DNA of 64,000 nucleotides from Fulvia fulva (Eukaryota; Ascomycota; Dothideomycetes; Mycosphaerellales; Mycosphaerellaceae). Made by a program: the position numbers and the translations under genes. Every line of letters begins with the position of its first letter. Within the stretch, counting starts at the first letter, position 1. Below the pieces are notes generated by a model that ran no database searches, had not been told where the DNA came from, and saw only the letters and a program-made list of their open reading frames with translations. This document shows positions 10,280 through 22,061 of the stretch, in pieces. The stretch spans positions 4,712,001 through 4,776,000 of the forward strand of contig NC_063015.1 of the NCBI RefSeq assembly GCF_020509005.1, read 5' to 3'.

Positions 10280-11331
10280 ATGGCAGCGTAAGTACGACAT
10301 GACATCGCGGTCCCAATGTACTCTACTATCTTCGCACTGCTCACAATACTGTGATGTAAGCTCACTGTTTTAGTTTCACAAAGAAGAACGGCAACATGGA
10401 TAACACATCTTCGGACCACATCAATGAGCTCCCTACTGAACTCCTCGAGCACACACTTCACTATCTACGAATCAAGGACCTCCTTTTCGCCCAACAGGTT
10501 TGCCGCAGATGGAAGGAGGTCATCGAGTCTAGCAAGAAGTTACAGCAGGCGCTTTTCATGGTTCCAGAGGAGCCGTCGGAAGGATGGATCTGTACCGACA
10601 TTAAGCAATACGGAACGACCATCGGCCTTCGAGTCGATGCCGTCGCCTCTAAGAGATGGCAGCGCTACTCCAGCGACTTCCTGAGCTACAGATCCATCGA
10701 GCGTGCACTGCAGTCAGATCCCAGCGTCATCTGTCGACAAACATTCTGCACTCGAGGCCGCGTCAACGAGCTCTTCGCTCATGCCAATGATGATTCGGAC
10801 ATCGATATCGAAGACGACTTGTTCTGGACTGAGGGCTATATGAACACCATCATCGACTTCCCGAAATCACCTTTCGCCAAACTGCCTTCTAAGTACCACA
10901 AGATGCTTCTCGTGCAGCCGCCGATGGTCGAGCTAGAGGGCGAGATGATCTTCAATCTCGAACACCACCCGGGAAAAGATACCCACGTCGCAGGTCCTTC
11001 TTGTACAAGTCGGAATGTCCACCCCGGTGAAGTTGTACCGGGTATCAACAACAGGGATGGCCCATATTATGCGGATGTCTATGCCACCGTCAGGAAGTCG
11101 GATGGCATCACTCTTGGGCATTTCCTCGATGCATTCAAACTCGCAGAGACTGACAGATGGGCTGGTGCTAGTTGGCAGACTGGTTGGTTGGGACAGGTCG
11201 GCCACAATCCATTCTGCCCCTCGCCAGCTGATGAACTTCAACTGCTCGAGCTCGCTGCCGAAGAGCAAGGAATGGAGCGACTGTCGACCGCCAGCAAGAA
11301 GGAGGTCTGGGCAATGATTCACGGCGAATGA
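10280..11331 (+). CDS. F-box protein
   Basis: Exon 1 is only 8 nt (10280-10287, ATGGCAGC); an 86-bp intron with GTAAGT donor ends in TTTTAG at 10373, and exon 2 runs 10374-11331, giving 321 residues. The spliced frame reads through the next ATG at 10396, so the short leader exon is well supported but not essential. Residues about 15-60 form an F-box (INELPTELLEHTLHYL, then DLLFAQQVCRRWKEVIESS). F-box proteins link substrates to SCF ubiquitin ligases through Skp1. The rest resembles other fungal F-box proteins of unknown target, with an acidic patch (DDSDIDIEDD). Confidence 0.85.
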
Positions 11332-11452
11332 CTCGTGGAATTTGCGAACGCGATACGAATGCGGAACTCCACGATGTAGCTCATGGCAAGGTCGAATAAT
11401 TCGCTCAGGTATGAAAGAACGCTACTTGGCTCATCACTCCAGCGACCAAAGA

Positions 11453-12315
11453 CTACCTCCCTCTCCTCTTACATTGCTCCCCATACATCTCCTCAACCAC
11501 CACAAAAATCTGATGCGCATACTGCCTAAACACCTCCCTCCTATCCTCCGGCGCAGCACTAAATCTATCCGGATGCCACCTTCTCCTCTCCATCTTCAAA
11601 TCCAAATTTGGAACGCCGGAGAAGATCTTCCGAATGCAGCACCGAGCTATCGGCAAGGGACCGGACTGGATGTGACACTCAGGTCCAGGGCAGACACCTC
11701 CATTAAGGTCGTCGGGGACGGGAGGACAAGGGAAAACTTGCATTTGGAGTAGTCGGTGAAGGTGTCCAGAACAATTTCGCGCCAGGTGTCGACAAAGTCC
11801 CATTGAATGTAGTGGTCTTTGAGAAATTCGTATTGAGGCTGGTTGTTGGCTGCGTCTTCGTCCACTGGCTCTGGCTGTGGGGTTGATTCTGAATCTGGGT
11901 GCGGTTCTGGTTCTGAGCTATCAGGGGTATCGTCTGGCTGTGGTTGATGTCCAGCCTTAAGGTTCGCAACGTGAGCTTGAAGATGAGCGACTAGGCTTTC
12001 CAAGCTGCGCAGCCGGCTTCCGGTGTTGTTGAGGTGGTAGCTCAGGATGCAGATGACGAAGCAGAAGACAGCAAGGACAGATGCTAGCATGATGAATGGT
12101 GCATCTTCAGAGTCCATCCATTCTCGCGCAGTCTGCCAAGCTTGTTCGTACGGTGATAGGATGACTGATACTGGTGCGGGTGGGGGAATCTCTTCAATGA
12201 CTGGTTGAGGTTGAGGTAGTGGTTCGACGAAGATGCCGATTACGCGCCAGGCATGTTCGGATAGATCGGTCATGATCTCGGTGGTAGTTCTGAGTTGGTA
12301 TGATGTGGTGGACAT
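11453..12315 (-). CDS. Single-pass membrane protein with C-terminal WHPDRF motif, frame broken near 11735
   Basis: From the ATG at 12315 the frame encodes an N-terminal part, one membrane span (IMLASVLAVFCFVICILSY), a coiled-coil-like stretch, a Pro/Asp/Glu-rich linker and DTWREIVLDTFTDYSKCKF. It then loses coding character at an AAAA run (11733-11736 on the plus strand). The frame one base away continues with PCPPVPDDLNGGVCPGPECH, an R/C-rich segment and KMERRRWHPDRFSAAPE to the stop at 11453. No GT-AG intron joins the two frames. The simplest reading is loss of one base in a homopolymer, by sequencing error or mutation. The tail recalls a J-domain-like HPD motif in fungal proteins of unknown function; no role is assigned. 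Confidence 0.65.
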
Positions 12316-12638
12316 GGTTGTGTACGCGATGCAGTGTGTGATGATGTTGCTTTGGTGGTAGTGGTTAGCGACGTCACCCGTTTGCACGTAGAAACTGGAC
12401 ATTGAATGTGTCGCCATTGTTCCATACGGACAATGAGATTACAATGAAGCTATTCTCGGGTCACAAGGACATTGGGCTTCTGTTGTGGCTGGACAAAGGG
12501 TCAGGTAGATATTGTCACATGTAGCTACAGGCTTTTCAGCACGGTGTCAAGCTTCAAGTGAAGTAGACCATCAAGACATCTTGCCATCTGCTATTGTGTG
12601 TACTTTCCATCCGCCGGTACAGTCCATTACCTCGCGCT

Positions 12639-13947
12639 TCATAGTCCCGTGCGGATCCGCGTGCCGGTGTATCTTGGGCTGGAGGACAACGCGGCGATGC
12701 GGTCTGATCGTCTTCGGTCGGCCAGGCTTTCCTTGGGCACTTCAACTGGCGTTCCTGGTACAGGTGGCGCATCGTTGGGCCCGGGCTTACCCTCTGCAAT
12801 GTCCTCTGAATCATCGTCAGCAACAGTCGTGTCTTTCTTTCCTGCCATCTCTTCTGCTTGAGTATTCTCGGTTGCGTCCGCTTCGTCTAGCGGCTCCTCC
12901 AGAACATCGCCGACATCAGTCATATCCATCAGTGACTCTGCATCCCGATCTTCGTCATCGAATCCGAGCGAGACACGCTGTGGTTGACCGTCCTCGCCCA
13001 AGTACCAGCCGTAGGCATCAGGAGTACCGCTTGCCTGTTCCGCAGCATCGTCATGCTCGGACATTGTAGGCTGCGAATTCGATGTCCCCTTCTTCCTCAT
13101 CATCCGAGAGCATCTCCCCAGTCCTGGCGAAGTGTTCGTACATAGATTGATCGCCATGGTAATCGCGTGAGGTGTCGATCAAGTCGAGATCCATCTTTTC
13201 CGCCTCGGGCCAGTCAGTCTCGTCTCCGAAAAACAGGTCACGTCGAAAGTCATCTGCACGGCGAATGGCCTCATCGACGCCGTTCGCCATGTGAAGATCA
13301 TTCTCGTTCTCCACTTCAATCTCAAGCTCTCGATGCAAGATGGCTGCACGATGCTCCGCTTGCTGTTGAGCAACATCGAACTGGCCATCGTAAGCGCCTT
13401 GGTCGACCTCGGAGGCCTCATCATCCCCTCGTGCTAGATCTTCTTCTTCATCATCGTCAGATATCACTGGCTGTGGGTCGAGTTGGTATTCGGCCTGAGT
13501 GTCGAAGTAATACGAGCCCTGCCTTTGATCTTGCTGCGCGCCACCATCACGTCATATGCGACCAAGATTCGGTGAAGCAACAGCAACGAGCCGCTTGAGA
13601 CGCTGTAGTTGAAAGTCCAGGCTATCAGCAGCGCGTACCAGAACGTATCTCAAAGAGAGGCATTGCACGGAAACGTCCAGTTCTTTCACACTCGCTGACC
13701 TAAGCCATCTGTTGAGCCATAATCTTCAAGCCCATCATGCCATCATCTTCAGTGACTCGTCATCAGGAAACGCCTCTTGCTTGAGCTCTATAAGCCGATC
13801 TTTGTCGCCGGTTTCGTGGCTTGGGATGTGGCCGTTCAGGCTTGCGAGCCTGTCATCCAGAGAGTCCAAATCTGGCATGTCAACCGCTTGATCCGCTAGA
13901 GAGATGTCGCGATCGTTCGGACGCGGCTGTGTCGATAGTGGCTACTG
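12639..13947 (-). CDS. Acidic protein, gene structure unresolved (several frame changes)
   Basis: Coding-like sequence on the minus strand falls in successive frames. About 13947-13745 holds DQAVDMPDLDSLDDRLASLNG and a helical stretch; 13735-13695 holds GMMGLKIMAQQM; 13690-13555 holds VKELDVSVQCLSLRYVLVRAADS and LQRLKRL. 13540-13051 is an acidic protein with YYFDTQAEYQLDP, EEEDLARGDDEASE and a MSDDEEEG-type end. 13066-12639 is a second acidic segment (YGWYLGEDGQPQRVSLGFDDEDRD) ending in a basic tail. The last two overlap by about 15 bp without an evident intron. It may be one broken or mis-assembled gene, or a gene with introns I could not place. Family not recognised. Confidence 0.45.
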
Positions 13948-15250
13948 TACTTTCCGCTCAGTATGAGCCGTGCCGAGGTCGATGAGTGAGGTTGAGATGT
14001 TGATGTGCTACCAGGATGTTGATCAGGTCAGGGTTTTGCGCACGGTCCGTGGGACGCCAATGCCATGGCTGCGTTCAGGTTGTTTCCTGTTTCATCTCTT
14101 CATCCTCAACATCCATCGGTCAATTGCGTGTTCAACGCCGTCAGCATGGCTTCGCCGCCGGTTGTCGGCCCTGTTCGAAGAAATCGCAAGCTGCCAATGG
14201 GTTCCGACATGGCCAGACGGGCTACGCAATGGCTTGAGGCTCTTCACTTTTGCGCTCCTCCGAACATGTATGAAACAGCATGCTGCTGAAGACGACGACG
14301 TCCCGAGTACTGGTATCACTGTCATGGCCGAACTACCACTTTGCTTGCCGAACAGACAAAGCAACATCAGCCATGGCCAACAGCTCTCGACTTGGCGCAC
14401 GACTCATGCCAGACACGCCGTGGGTCTGCATGTGCTTGTGACCTCTGCTGCATCACCACGTTCGGCGCTCTGGCAAGATGCACATCTCCCCGCTCTTGGT
14501 AGCGGCAGTCATGCACGAGCGGCAGGGATGTGCCTACCGCTGCTGAAGATTGCATTGCATGTATAAGATGCAATCGCATCGCAGGACCGCCCTCCCATGG
14601 CTTGACCGTGGACACAGGATGACGCTCGGAGGAGGATTGCTGGACGGCAAAGTCGCTACTCCGACATGTGAACTTGCTTCATCGCTCTGCGACAGGTGGA
14701 AGTTCACGTTGCACAGCATGTCCAGCAGCCTCTTTGAGTTCGAAAGACCCGCCGGTTTGGCACTTGCATTCCTGACGGAGATGGATGCCCCGAGGAACAC
14801 TCCTGAGTGAAACAAAGTCTTGACGAATCGTCTTTCGGACATGGCGGGTCAGCAAATAGGAAGCAATCTCGCCGCCATCCTCACATCAAGCCGAACCATA
14901 CAACGACCTTACACTTCGACGGCATCTGCTCTGCCTTAGCCGATGTGTTTCCTTCCTGAAGCTGACATGATGTGCAGTATGCAGGTGTAGCAGGCTGACA
15001 GCAATGCGATCATGAGGCCAAACATGGCGGGGCGAACGCTGTCAGGTAGCAAAGCATATGCAACATCGCGAGCCTTTTATCGGACAGGATCAAGTCACAA
15101 TGTTCAGCTGTAACTTTTGACGCCATGCAGCGGGAACAACAGAGTGCGTGCCCTCCATCTGGGCGGTACGACAAGGAACCATATAATGAAGGGAGGTATC
15201 GTCAATGTTTCTTTCATTCCACACATCTCATCCTCATTCGCGGATCCGAC
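13948..15250. other. Long intergenic region
   Basis: About 1.3 kb upstream of the amylase gene. Open frames on both strands (longest about 200 codons at 13970-14566) lack domains, and their composition looks like unselected sequence. The last few hundred bases must contain the amylase promoter. Nothing else recognised. Confidence 0.5.
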
Positions 15251-16839
15251 ATGGCCACCATGCTCTGTTTATTGTATGCCTTGATATCGATCGCGTCTCT
15301 GGTAGACGGCCTTACACCAGCACAATGGAGAGCTCAGTCCATCTACCAGGTCATGACGGATCGCTTCGCGAGGACGGATGGTTCAACATCTGCAGCATGC
15401 GATTTCAATGAATACTGTGGTGGCACATGGCGGGGCCTGATCAACCGCCTCGGATACATACAGAACATGGTAGGTCAACGTGTCGAAACAAGGAGCCTCA
15501 CTAACGTCAGTAGGGCTTCACAGCGGTCTGGATATCGCCTGTTGTACAGAACCCCATTGCAACTACTGGAGATGGCAATTCATACCACGGCTACTGGGCA
15601 AACGACGTCTACAAGCTGAACCCCAGATTCGGCACTGCGAATGATCTGAAGGCACTATCTAGCGCCTTGCATTCCAGGGGAATGGTATGGCAACAGCTCA
15701 CTGAGACTGTCTCATATACTGACAATTCATAGTATCTCATGGTCGACGTCGTCCCGAACCACATGGGCAGTGTCTCCACCCGAGCGAACGTCGACTACAG
15801 CCAACTCCGACCCTTCAACCAAAGGTCATACTATCACAATCCCTGCGATATCGATTACAACAACGACACAAGCATCAAACAATGCTGGATCGGCTCCAAC
15901 ACCGTCTCCCTCCCCGACCTCCGAACAGAAGACTCCACAGTCCAGAACATGTGGAACACCTGGATCCGCCAACTAGTCTCCAACTACTCCATCGATGGCC
16001 TGCGGATCGACACAGCCTACCAAATCAACCAAGGCTTCTGGGCAGGATTCCAAGCAGCCGCTGGCGGCATCCACACCCTCGGCGAAGTCTGGCACGACAG
16101 CCCGAGCGTCGTCTGCCCCTACCAGAACTACCTCCACGGCTTGATGAACTACCCAACCTACTACTGGATCACGCAAGCCTTCCAAAGCACAAGCGGAAGC
16201 ATCTCCAACCTCGTCAATGGCATCAACACCATGAAAGGTGGCGTCTGCAGGGACATTACACTGATGGGCTCCTTCCTGGAGAACCACGATAACAATCGAT
16301 TCCCGAGCATAACTTCCGACAATTCCCTCATCCAGAACGCCATCGCGTTCCAACTCCTTGCAGATGGAATACCGATCGTATACCAAGGCCAGGAACAGAA
16401 ATTCAACGGTGGCGGCGTCCCTGCCAATCGTGAACAACTCTGGAAGTCGGGCTACAACCAGAACTCAGAATTCTACCTACACATCCGCAAACTCAACGGC
16501 ATCCGCTCCTGGGCCGCAAGGCAAGACTCGGCGTACCTAACGTACAACGCATGGCCCATCCAGAGCGATTCCCGCACCATCGTGATGCGTAAGGGACTCA
16601 ACAACAGACAAATCGTCTCGGTCTACAGTAATCGCGGCGCCTCTGGAGCAAGTGCAACGATCACGGTTGGGGCGGGAAATTCAGGCTTCACGAATGGACA
16701 GAGGGTTATGGAGATTCTAAATTGTGTGGAAAGTACAGCGGACAGTAGAGGCAACCTTGGGGTGACGATTACACAGGGCAGGCCAAAGGTGTTTTATCCT
16801 AGTGCAAGTTTGGGAGGGAGTGGAATTTGTGGGAGGTGA
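15251..16839 (+). CDS. Secreted alpha-amylase (GH13)
   Basis: Extracellular endo-acting starch hydrolase. Exons are 15251-15469, 15514-15684 and 15733-16839; introns are 44 and 48 bp. The ATG at 15251 starts a signal peptide ([20 protein letters not shown]) before the mature [22 protein letters not shown]13 motifs appear in order: region I DVVPNH, region II GLRIDTA with the catalytic Asp, region III GEVW with the general acid Glu, and region [10 protein letters not shown] with the third Asp. Cys pairs are placed as in Taka-amylase-type enzymes. Length (498 codons) equals the fungal catalytic domain without a starch-binding module. All catalytic residues are intact. Confidence 0.93.
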
Positions 16840-18023
16840 GGAGAGGGAGTGTTGGAGATGAAAGTTGGGGAGTGCTGGATGGAAGTACGTCGGGCGATGC
16901 TGGCATGATCTCGTGTCGTGTGTGTGCATACTTGGACATAATGATGTTACGACATAAGTTATTTAGTTTCGGTCTTGTTGGGTGGCCTCTTTGATCGAAC
17001 GCACTTCAATGCATTACAAGATGGGTGATGTGGTTCAGCTATCACTTGACGCTCTCTGTTCCGATGCCTACAAAGACGTCGTCCACATCGCATAACCGCC
17101 ATGCACTCCATCCTTCACATCCTGCACGTCCTGCACATCGTGCGTGTCGAGGTTCCACCACAGCCTTTAGATCTGACATGCATACTGCCCACGCAGCTGC
17201 ATGTACACGTCAAGTACATGTACACCCCAGCTGCGTTTTCGCGTGTGCTCCTCAGCTGTACTGCGGACCTTATAGCTGGAGCTGAGTGTCTAGCCGGCAT
17301 GTATCGAAGTATAGGACAGCGAACCTGCAGCGGGCCTCTGGGCTGATGACGGGGAGAACTTTCACTGTCAGCACATGTCAGGGCGGATGAGACGTACTGT
17401 CTACACAGCGTGGTGAGCACAGAGGATTGCGCAAGAATGAGTGCAGGTGGTATCTTGTACTGGTCGGTCTACCCGGTCGACTTCTTCAAAAGCTTTCAGG
17501 AGATTTGATGACTTATCGGCACACCATCATGGTGATCCTTCGAGGGGCATGTGTCTTGGCTGTTGTGCAAGCGGTCCAACAGAGCGCTGTCATATCTTGC
17601 CCTCATGTGCTGCTGTCCGACATGGGTTCTTCATGCGGCAGGAGCGACGCTGGAGCGGCGGGAAGAGCAGCTGGCAATATGCGCACTCGGGCACGAGTCG
17701 AAGTGCAGTGAAGCAGATGCGTCTCGTCAATAGCGCCAGATAGTAGTGCTTACAATATTGAGAAGGTGCTGCTCAGTCGCGTGGCAAGTCCGCGTTGTTG
17801 GAGTAGGAGCTGCATGTCATGTCATAGGCCAGTGCTCTGAAGACACTAGGAAACGTCCGCATCGGACTAGATTTTGACAGGACGGGTCTCAAACATACCA
17901 TGAACGTAAAGCCGTATTCAGCTTCATGCTATTGCCAGGCTGCGTCTCTGCGCCTTGGCCTGCGCGGGACTGTCCATCTATGCAGCATATGCAGCGGCTC
18001 TAATGTTACAGTATCGCACATCT
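16840..18023. other. Long intergenic region
   Basis: About 1.2 kb between the ends of the amylase gene and the convergent proteasome gene. Several short overlapping frames occur but none has recognisable content. Near 17120-17150 there are imperfect repeats of a CCTGCAC unit. I see no gene. Confidence 0.5.
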
Positions 18024-19020
18024 TTACTCCTCCATCTTGCCATCTTCCTCGTCATCGTCGCCTTCCAGCGCAGCCTTAGCGAGTCGCTCGGCCTCCTCGC
18101 GAAGCGCCTTGGGCACCTCCTCATGCCGTCCCTTGGTCGGTCCGTTGACTGCGCTGATCCAAGTCAGCTCCAGCTCGAAGTCCTTGTCCTTGCTGTCCTC
18201 GTGCGCAACATAGATGATTCTCGCCGCCTCCTTGACTCCCTCCTCCAGGCTGATGCATTCGCCGTCCTTGGGATCCAGCTTCAGCTTCTCCAGCTCCGCC
18301 TTGGCCGCTTGTCGGCCCTTGCCTGTTGCGGCACCGTAGTATCCCCAGTACAGACCTGATGGCTCGATCATGTATAGGTATGGTCCGCCCTCTTTCACAC
18401 CCTTCGTCTTGCCGCCTGAGCCGGACTTTGGTCCACTGCCAACGGCGCCGTCGACATCCACCTCGGTCTCTGCGTCCCATCCACCGATGATTGCTGTAAT
18501 GCCGAATGGTCGTACTGATGAGTAGAGAGTGTAGGCTTGGACGTAGGCGCCCATGCGGTTCGCGAGGGAAGAGACTGGAATTGGTGCTTTGTATGTGCTG
18601 CGCCAGCTTGATGCTTCGTCGCGCGCGCGTGATACAAAGTGTCTGCCATCAGGTAAGAGGCCGGAGTGGACCTAAGATATATAGTCAGCATGTTTGCCAG
18701 TCTGTCACGGGATTCCATCGTGCCACTTACCACTCCCATATTCCGGTCGACTGTAGCTATCCGCTTGTTCGCGTCCTTCTTGAGCAGCTTGCTGGTGACC
18801 AGCTTCTCTAATGCGAGCACAACGCCATCCCTGCACCGTATACCAATCGCGGTGCCACCATTCTCTACCGCCTTCACTGCGTATTCGACCTGGAAGTTGC
18901 GGCCATCGGGCGAGAAGACGGAGTTGGAGAGATCGTAGCCTGTACCTATCGAGGTCTATGATTGTTAGTATCGTGATGCAGCACGTGATGTTGATGTGTT
19001 TCCAGAGCTTCACTGACCAT
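18024..19020 (-). CDS. PRE10: 20S proteasome alpha-type subunit 3 (Pre10/alpha7)
   Basis: Structural alpha-ring subunit of the 20S proteasome. Coding exons are 19018-19020 (ATG only), 18731-18955 and 18024-18671, with introns of 62 and 59 bp, giving 291 residues. The spliced start reads [20 protein letters not shown], followed by the alpha-type signature [18 protein letters not shown]. Further core motifs are [30 protein letters not shown] and [11 protein letters not shown]. The C-terminus ends in the long acidic tail typical of this subunit ([12 protein letters not shown]). Without the first intron the conserved N-terminus would lack a Met, so the split start is well supported. Confidence 0.95.
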
Positions 19021-19653
19021 GGCTGGAGGTTACGAGGTGTGTGATTGGGTCGAGGTCGGGTGTGTTGCGAACTGGTGTACTTGAGTGTAGCGGCGCTGGA
19101 TTGAGAATGAGACAGAGCTCTATTCGTTGCGTAAGAGAGAGGTGGTGATGTTGATGGATTGATCGAGCACAAACAGATGTTCGTAGTTCGTAGCTCTACG
19201 CGGTCGTAGCTGCCTCGCAGAAGTGGCTGACATAATTTGTGGCTGATGCATCAGCGATCGTGACTTCCTCGACTTGAAACACTAACTATTCTCTAGCACA
19301 ACACTCTCAACTTGTTTCTGCCCTCCTGACCGATCGAGTACAGGCAATATGCCACTCGTTCTGCTCGGAACAACCTTACACATCCAGTCACCGCCTCCGC
19401 CAGATCAAGTCTCCTACGCTTACACGCGTCATACGGACCAAAGCGCCCACCTCCACCAAAAAACAACACCAAATCTTCAATCGTGTTTTCTTTATCCAAT
19501 ATCAGGCCCATTGCAACCAGCAAATCTATATACGTATCTGGATACATCACTGAACAAATTGTCGTGCTTGGATTGGCTATATGTGGTGTTGTTGTCGCAT
19601 GCTACCGTCGCAAACTTTTCACCTGTTTCTTGGATTGGAGAAGCTACTGCAAG
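19021..19653. other. Intergenic region upstream of PRE10
   Basis: 633 bp containing the PRE10 promoter (minus strand) and the leader of the small plus-strand gene at 19654. Short open frames run through it; the one on the plus strand entering the HTH gene adds a hydrophobic stretch but lacks family support. Confidence 0.4.
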
Positions 19654-20004
19654 ATGACCAAACACCTTTCAACACCTCAAAAGAATCAGATAGTAGGAGC
19701 CTATCACTACTGCAGACTTAAGGGCATCAAGTGCTCGCAAAGAGACCTTGTTAAGACCTTCAAACCGCTCTTCGCACCCACAAGGCATCAGGTGCGCAAT
19801 GCTCTGGACACTGCAGGCTCAAGACAGCCATATCACCTTCCAGAACCTCCACCTTCCGGACCAGATCAGCTCTTATCCAAGGAGGACTTGGACCGGTGTG
19901 AACGGCTGCTTGAGAACTACCACAGCAGGGGTCAGAAGAACGCAGTAGATACACATTGTGACTATCGACGCAGCAGAACGAAGAACAAGGTGGTGTGGAT
20001 GTGA
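19654..20004 (+). CDS. Orphan helix-turn-helix protein resembling a DDE-transposase N-terminus
   Basis: A 116-codon frame from the ATG at 19654; an in-frame upstream ATG at 19483 would add 57 residues. It contains STPQKNQIVGAYHYCR, GIKCSQRDLVKTF, RHQVRNAL and LSKEDLDRCERLLEN. This spacing of helices and the SRQPYHLPE linker resemble the N-terminal DNA-binding part of common fungal Tc1/mariner-type DDE transposases. No catalytic DDE domain follows in any frame downstream and no terminal inverted repeats were seen. It could be a remnant, or a retained DNA-binding protein. The similarity is from pattern recall, not a search. Confidence 0.5.
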   Translation: MTKHLSTPQKNQIVGAYHYCRLKGIKCSQRDLVKTFKPLFAPTRHQVRNALDTAGSRQPYHLPEPPPSGPDQLLSKEDLDRCERLLENYHSRGQKNAVDTHCDYRRSRTKNKVVWM

Positions 20005-20863
20005 ATAGAGAGATAGAACAACACCTTCAGAAATGAACATAATCCCACCAGTTGTTTTGGGCGGTTTGGTCAGAGTGGAGCGTGGCTTAACAAGCAGGTG
20101 GGCTCTTTCTTCTTGGGCATCAGCAAGTGACCTACCTACCCCCGGCGCATCTCCGTAGCGCCAGATTTAAAACGTGTCTCACACCTGCTCCCTCACCTGC
20201 CGCACACCGTACATATACTCTCCACCTCGCTTGACCTCTCCTCCTTTTCTCCTTCCCACCGTGTGCTGTTAGATAGAAACTCACCTCGATAGCAGTTTCG
20301 TACGCCTCAATTCAAAGAATCCCGACAAAGAAGAAGAACAAGCCACGAGACCACAGGAGTCTCGATTCCTGACGCTGCTTTGCTTTTTGAGTCATTAGCA
20401 TCACCAGACCTACTCCGAAGCCGATCTCTTGTTGAGAAGCCAAAGCAGGTTGTATCGACGAGAGACCGCCTACGAGAGAAGGAAAGGGAGTGCTATTGAC
20501 GATTCCGCTGCTTCCTTTTCCTTTGAGCATCTGTGCTATTTTCCAGCTCTCCGGGACGGACCACAAGAAGGACTTTTGGCCACTTGGAACAAGCGTGCAT
20601 ACTGGAGAGGACTGTACGACTTGGGCTCTGGGCTACGGAATCTATGCTAGGCTGGCCAATATTGGTGCACTATTGTGATTCTTGCAATTACAACACACCT
20701 GTTCAATACACAGGAACTGTTCGCGAACAGCAACATATCTGCAGTAAGCCTGGCCTCTACGCAGGCCGTCCCTTCCTCCCTTTCCCGACTGACCACTTAA
20801 CCTACAGCACACTGCGGTGTCAGACAGCGAGGGGCAGAGGTTGTCGGCGAAAGTAAAGGCGTC
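20005..20863. other. Intergenic region upstream of the gene at 20864
   Basis: About 860 bp. A CT-rich run (20215-20260) looks like a fungal promoter element. Short frames on both strands show no domain. No transposase continuation from the upstream HTH frame was found here. Confidence 0.45.
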
Positions 20864-21703
20864 ATGAATGTCAATCAGCAGGACGAGCTGGCGCAGCTCT
20901 TCGCGCAGAGCATGCACCTCCAACAACCACAGCATCGATCTCAAGTCGTGGAGCAGGTGCAGCCGGTCAGCGAGAAGACAGTCGATTCTCCAATCCACTT
21001 CGCCTCGGCACACTACACTCCTAACACAGCACACATGCGAGCCGAGACTCAATCTGAGCCAGCGCAGAGTCCTCCGCCCCCGTATCGAGAGGCCTTGATG
21101 CCGGATGCCATGGCAGACATGCTTCGACAAAACAGCATCGATCCTTCCGCACTCTTGCCTAACCAAGTCAACCTGTTCCTGAACGCTGACTACGAGCAGA
21201 GACTCCGCCTCCTCGAACTCTGGCGCATCTCACCACCATCATACCCTCACGAGCAGCAGTTGCATCAACACTGGGCTCAAGGCAGCGTCGAGAAGGAGGA
21301 GCATGCCGCGCGGGATAGGTACGAACAACAGATGCAACAAAGGTCGGTGCGTCAGGAGGAGCATATGTTTGACACATTCGTACCTGAGCCAACGAGAATG
21401 CGATCGGCGAGCATCTCGGCGGGAACAGTAACGATCAAACCAGTTGAGGCGGAGCCATACATCGTCAACGGCTACGAGATCGCTGCAGCATCGTCTCGTG
21501 CAGTGGAGCCAGTCTATGCAGCAGCAGGGCTGTGGTCTGCACCAAGCTACGAAGCTACAGTTCAGCAAGCTTCGATGGAGGATCAGTATGGCATGATTGA
21601 GCAGATCAGGTGTCATGCGGACTGGGACAGGATGAATCAGCAACAGTTTCGTGGGATGCATGGGCCTGTGAGTGGGGACGATAGTATGGATATGGAGCTG
21701 TGA
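20864..21703 (+). CDS. Gln-rich fungal protein of unknown function
   Basis: An intact frame of 279 codons. It is Gln- and Glu-rich, with a PPPPYREAL motif near residue 72 that could bind WW or SH3 domains, and a Tyr/Glu/Gln-rich middle with coiled-coil character (KEEHAARDRYEQQMQQRSVRQEEHM). The tail ends in SGDDSMDMEL. No signal peptide or membrane segment is seen. I do not recognise the family. Codon use and the lack of stops in 840 bp favour a real gene. Confidence 0.6.
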   Translation: MNVNQQDELAQLFAQSMHLQQPQHRSQVVEQVQPVSEKTVDSPIHFASAHYTPNTAHMRAETQSEPAQSPPPPYREALMPDAMADMLRQNSIDPSALLPNQVNLFLNADYEQRLRLLELWRISPPSYPHEQQLHQHWAQGSVEKEEHAARDRYEQQMQQRSVRQEEHMFDTFVPEPTRMRSASISAGTVTIKPVEAEPYIVNGYEIAAASSRAVEPVYAAAGLWSAPSYEATVQQASMEDQYGMIEQIRCHADWDRMNQQQFRGMHGPVSGDDSMDMEL

Positions 21704-22061
21704 GATGCTCATACGTGGGCATGGAGTGTGTACAGAAGCATTGAAATGGCGCGGATGATGTTTATGGACTACCCCGAGATTGTTTCGTTTGTGTATAGGC
21801 ACTTGTGTGTCATCGTTTGAGGGCAGATAGGTGCATTGATTGATCTCAAATTCTTCTCTTTCACTTAATTGTCGAACATGTTCTTGCATACCACATGTAT
21901 CATACTTGCGTCGAGCACAGCGATAGAACTAGTGGCACTCCATGCCGGGCATGGGTGAAGCTTCACGAGCCGACAGGGATCTCACGCGATTTGAGTTTCG
22001 GTGGCTTCCCAATGTTTGTCCTTCGATACATCTCTCGCACTGCTTCTTGTATTCTCCACGC

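Noticed and set aside
13970..14566. Plus-strand 198-codon frame
   Set aside because: No domain, no targeting signal and chance-like composition.
17427..17743. Three overlapping short plus-strand frames
   Set aside because: Mutually overlapping in all frames, no domain; treated as intergenic.
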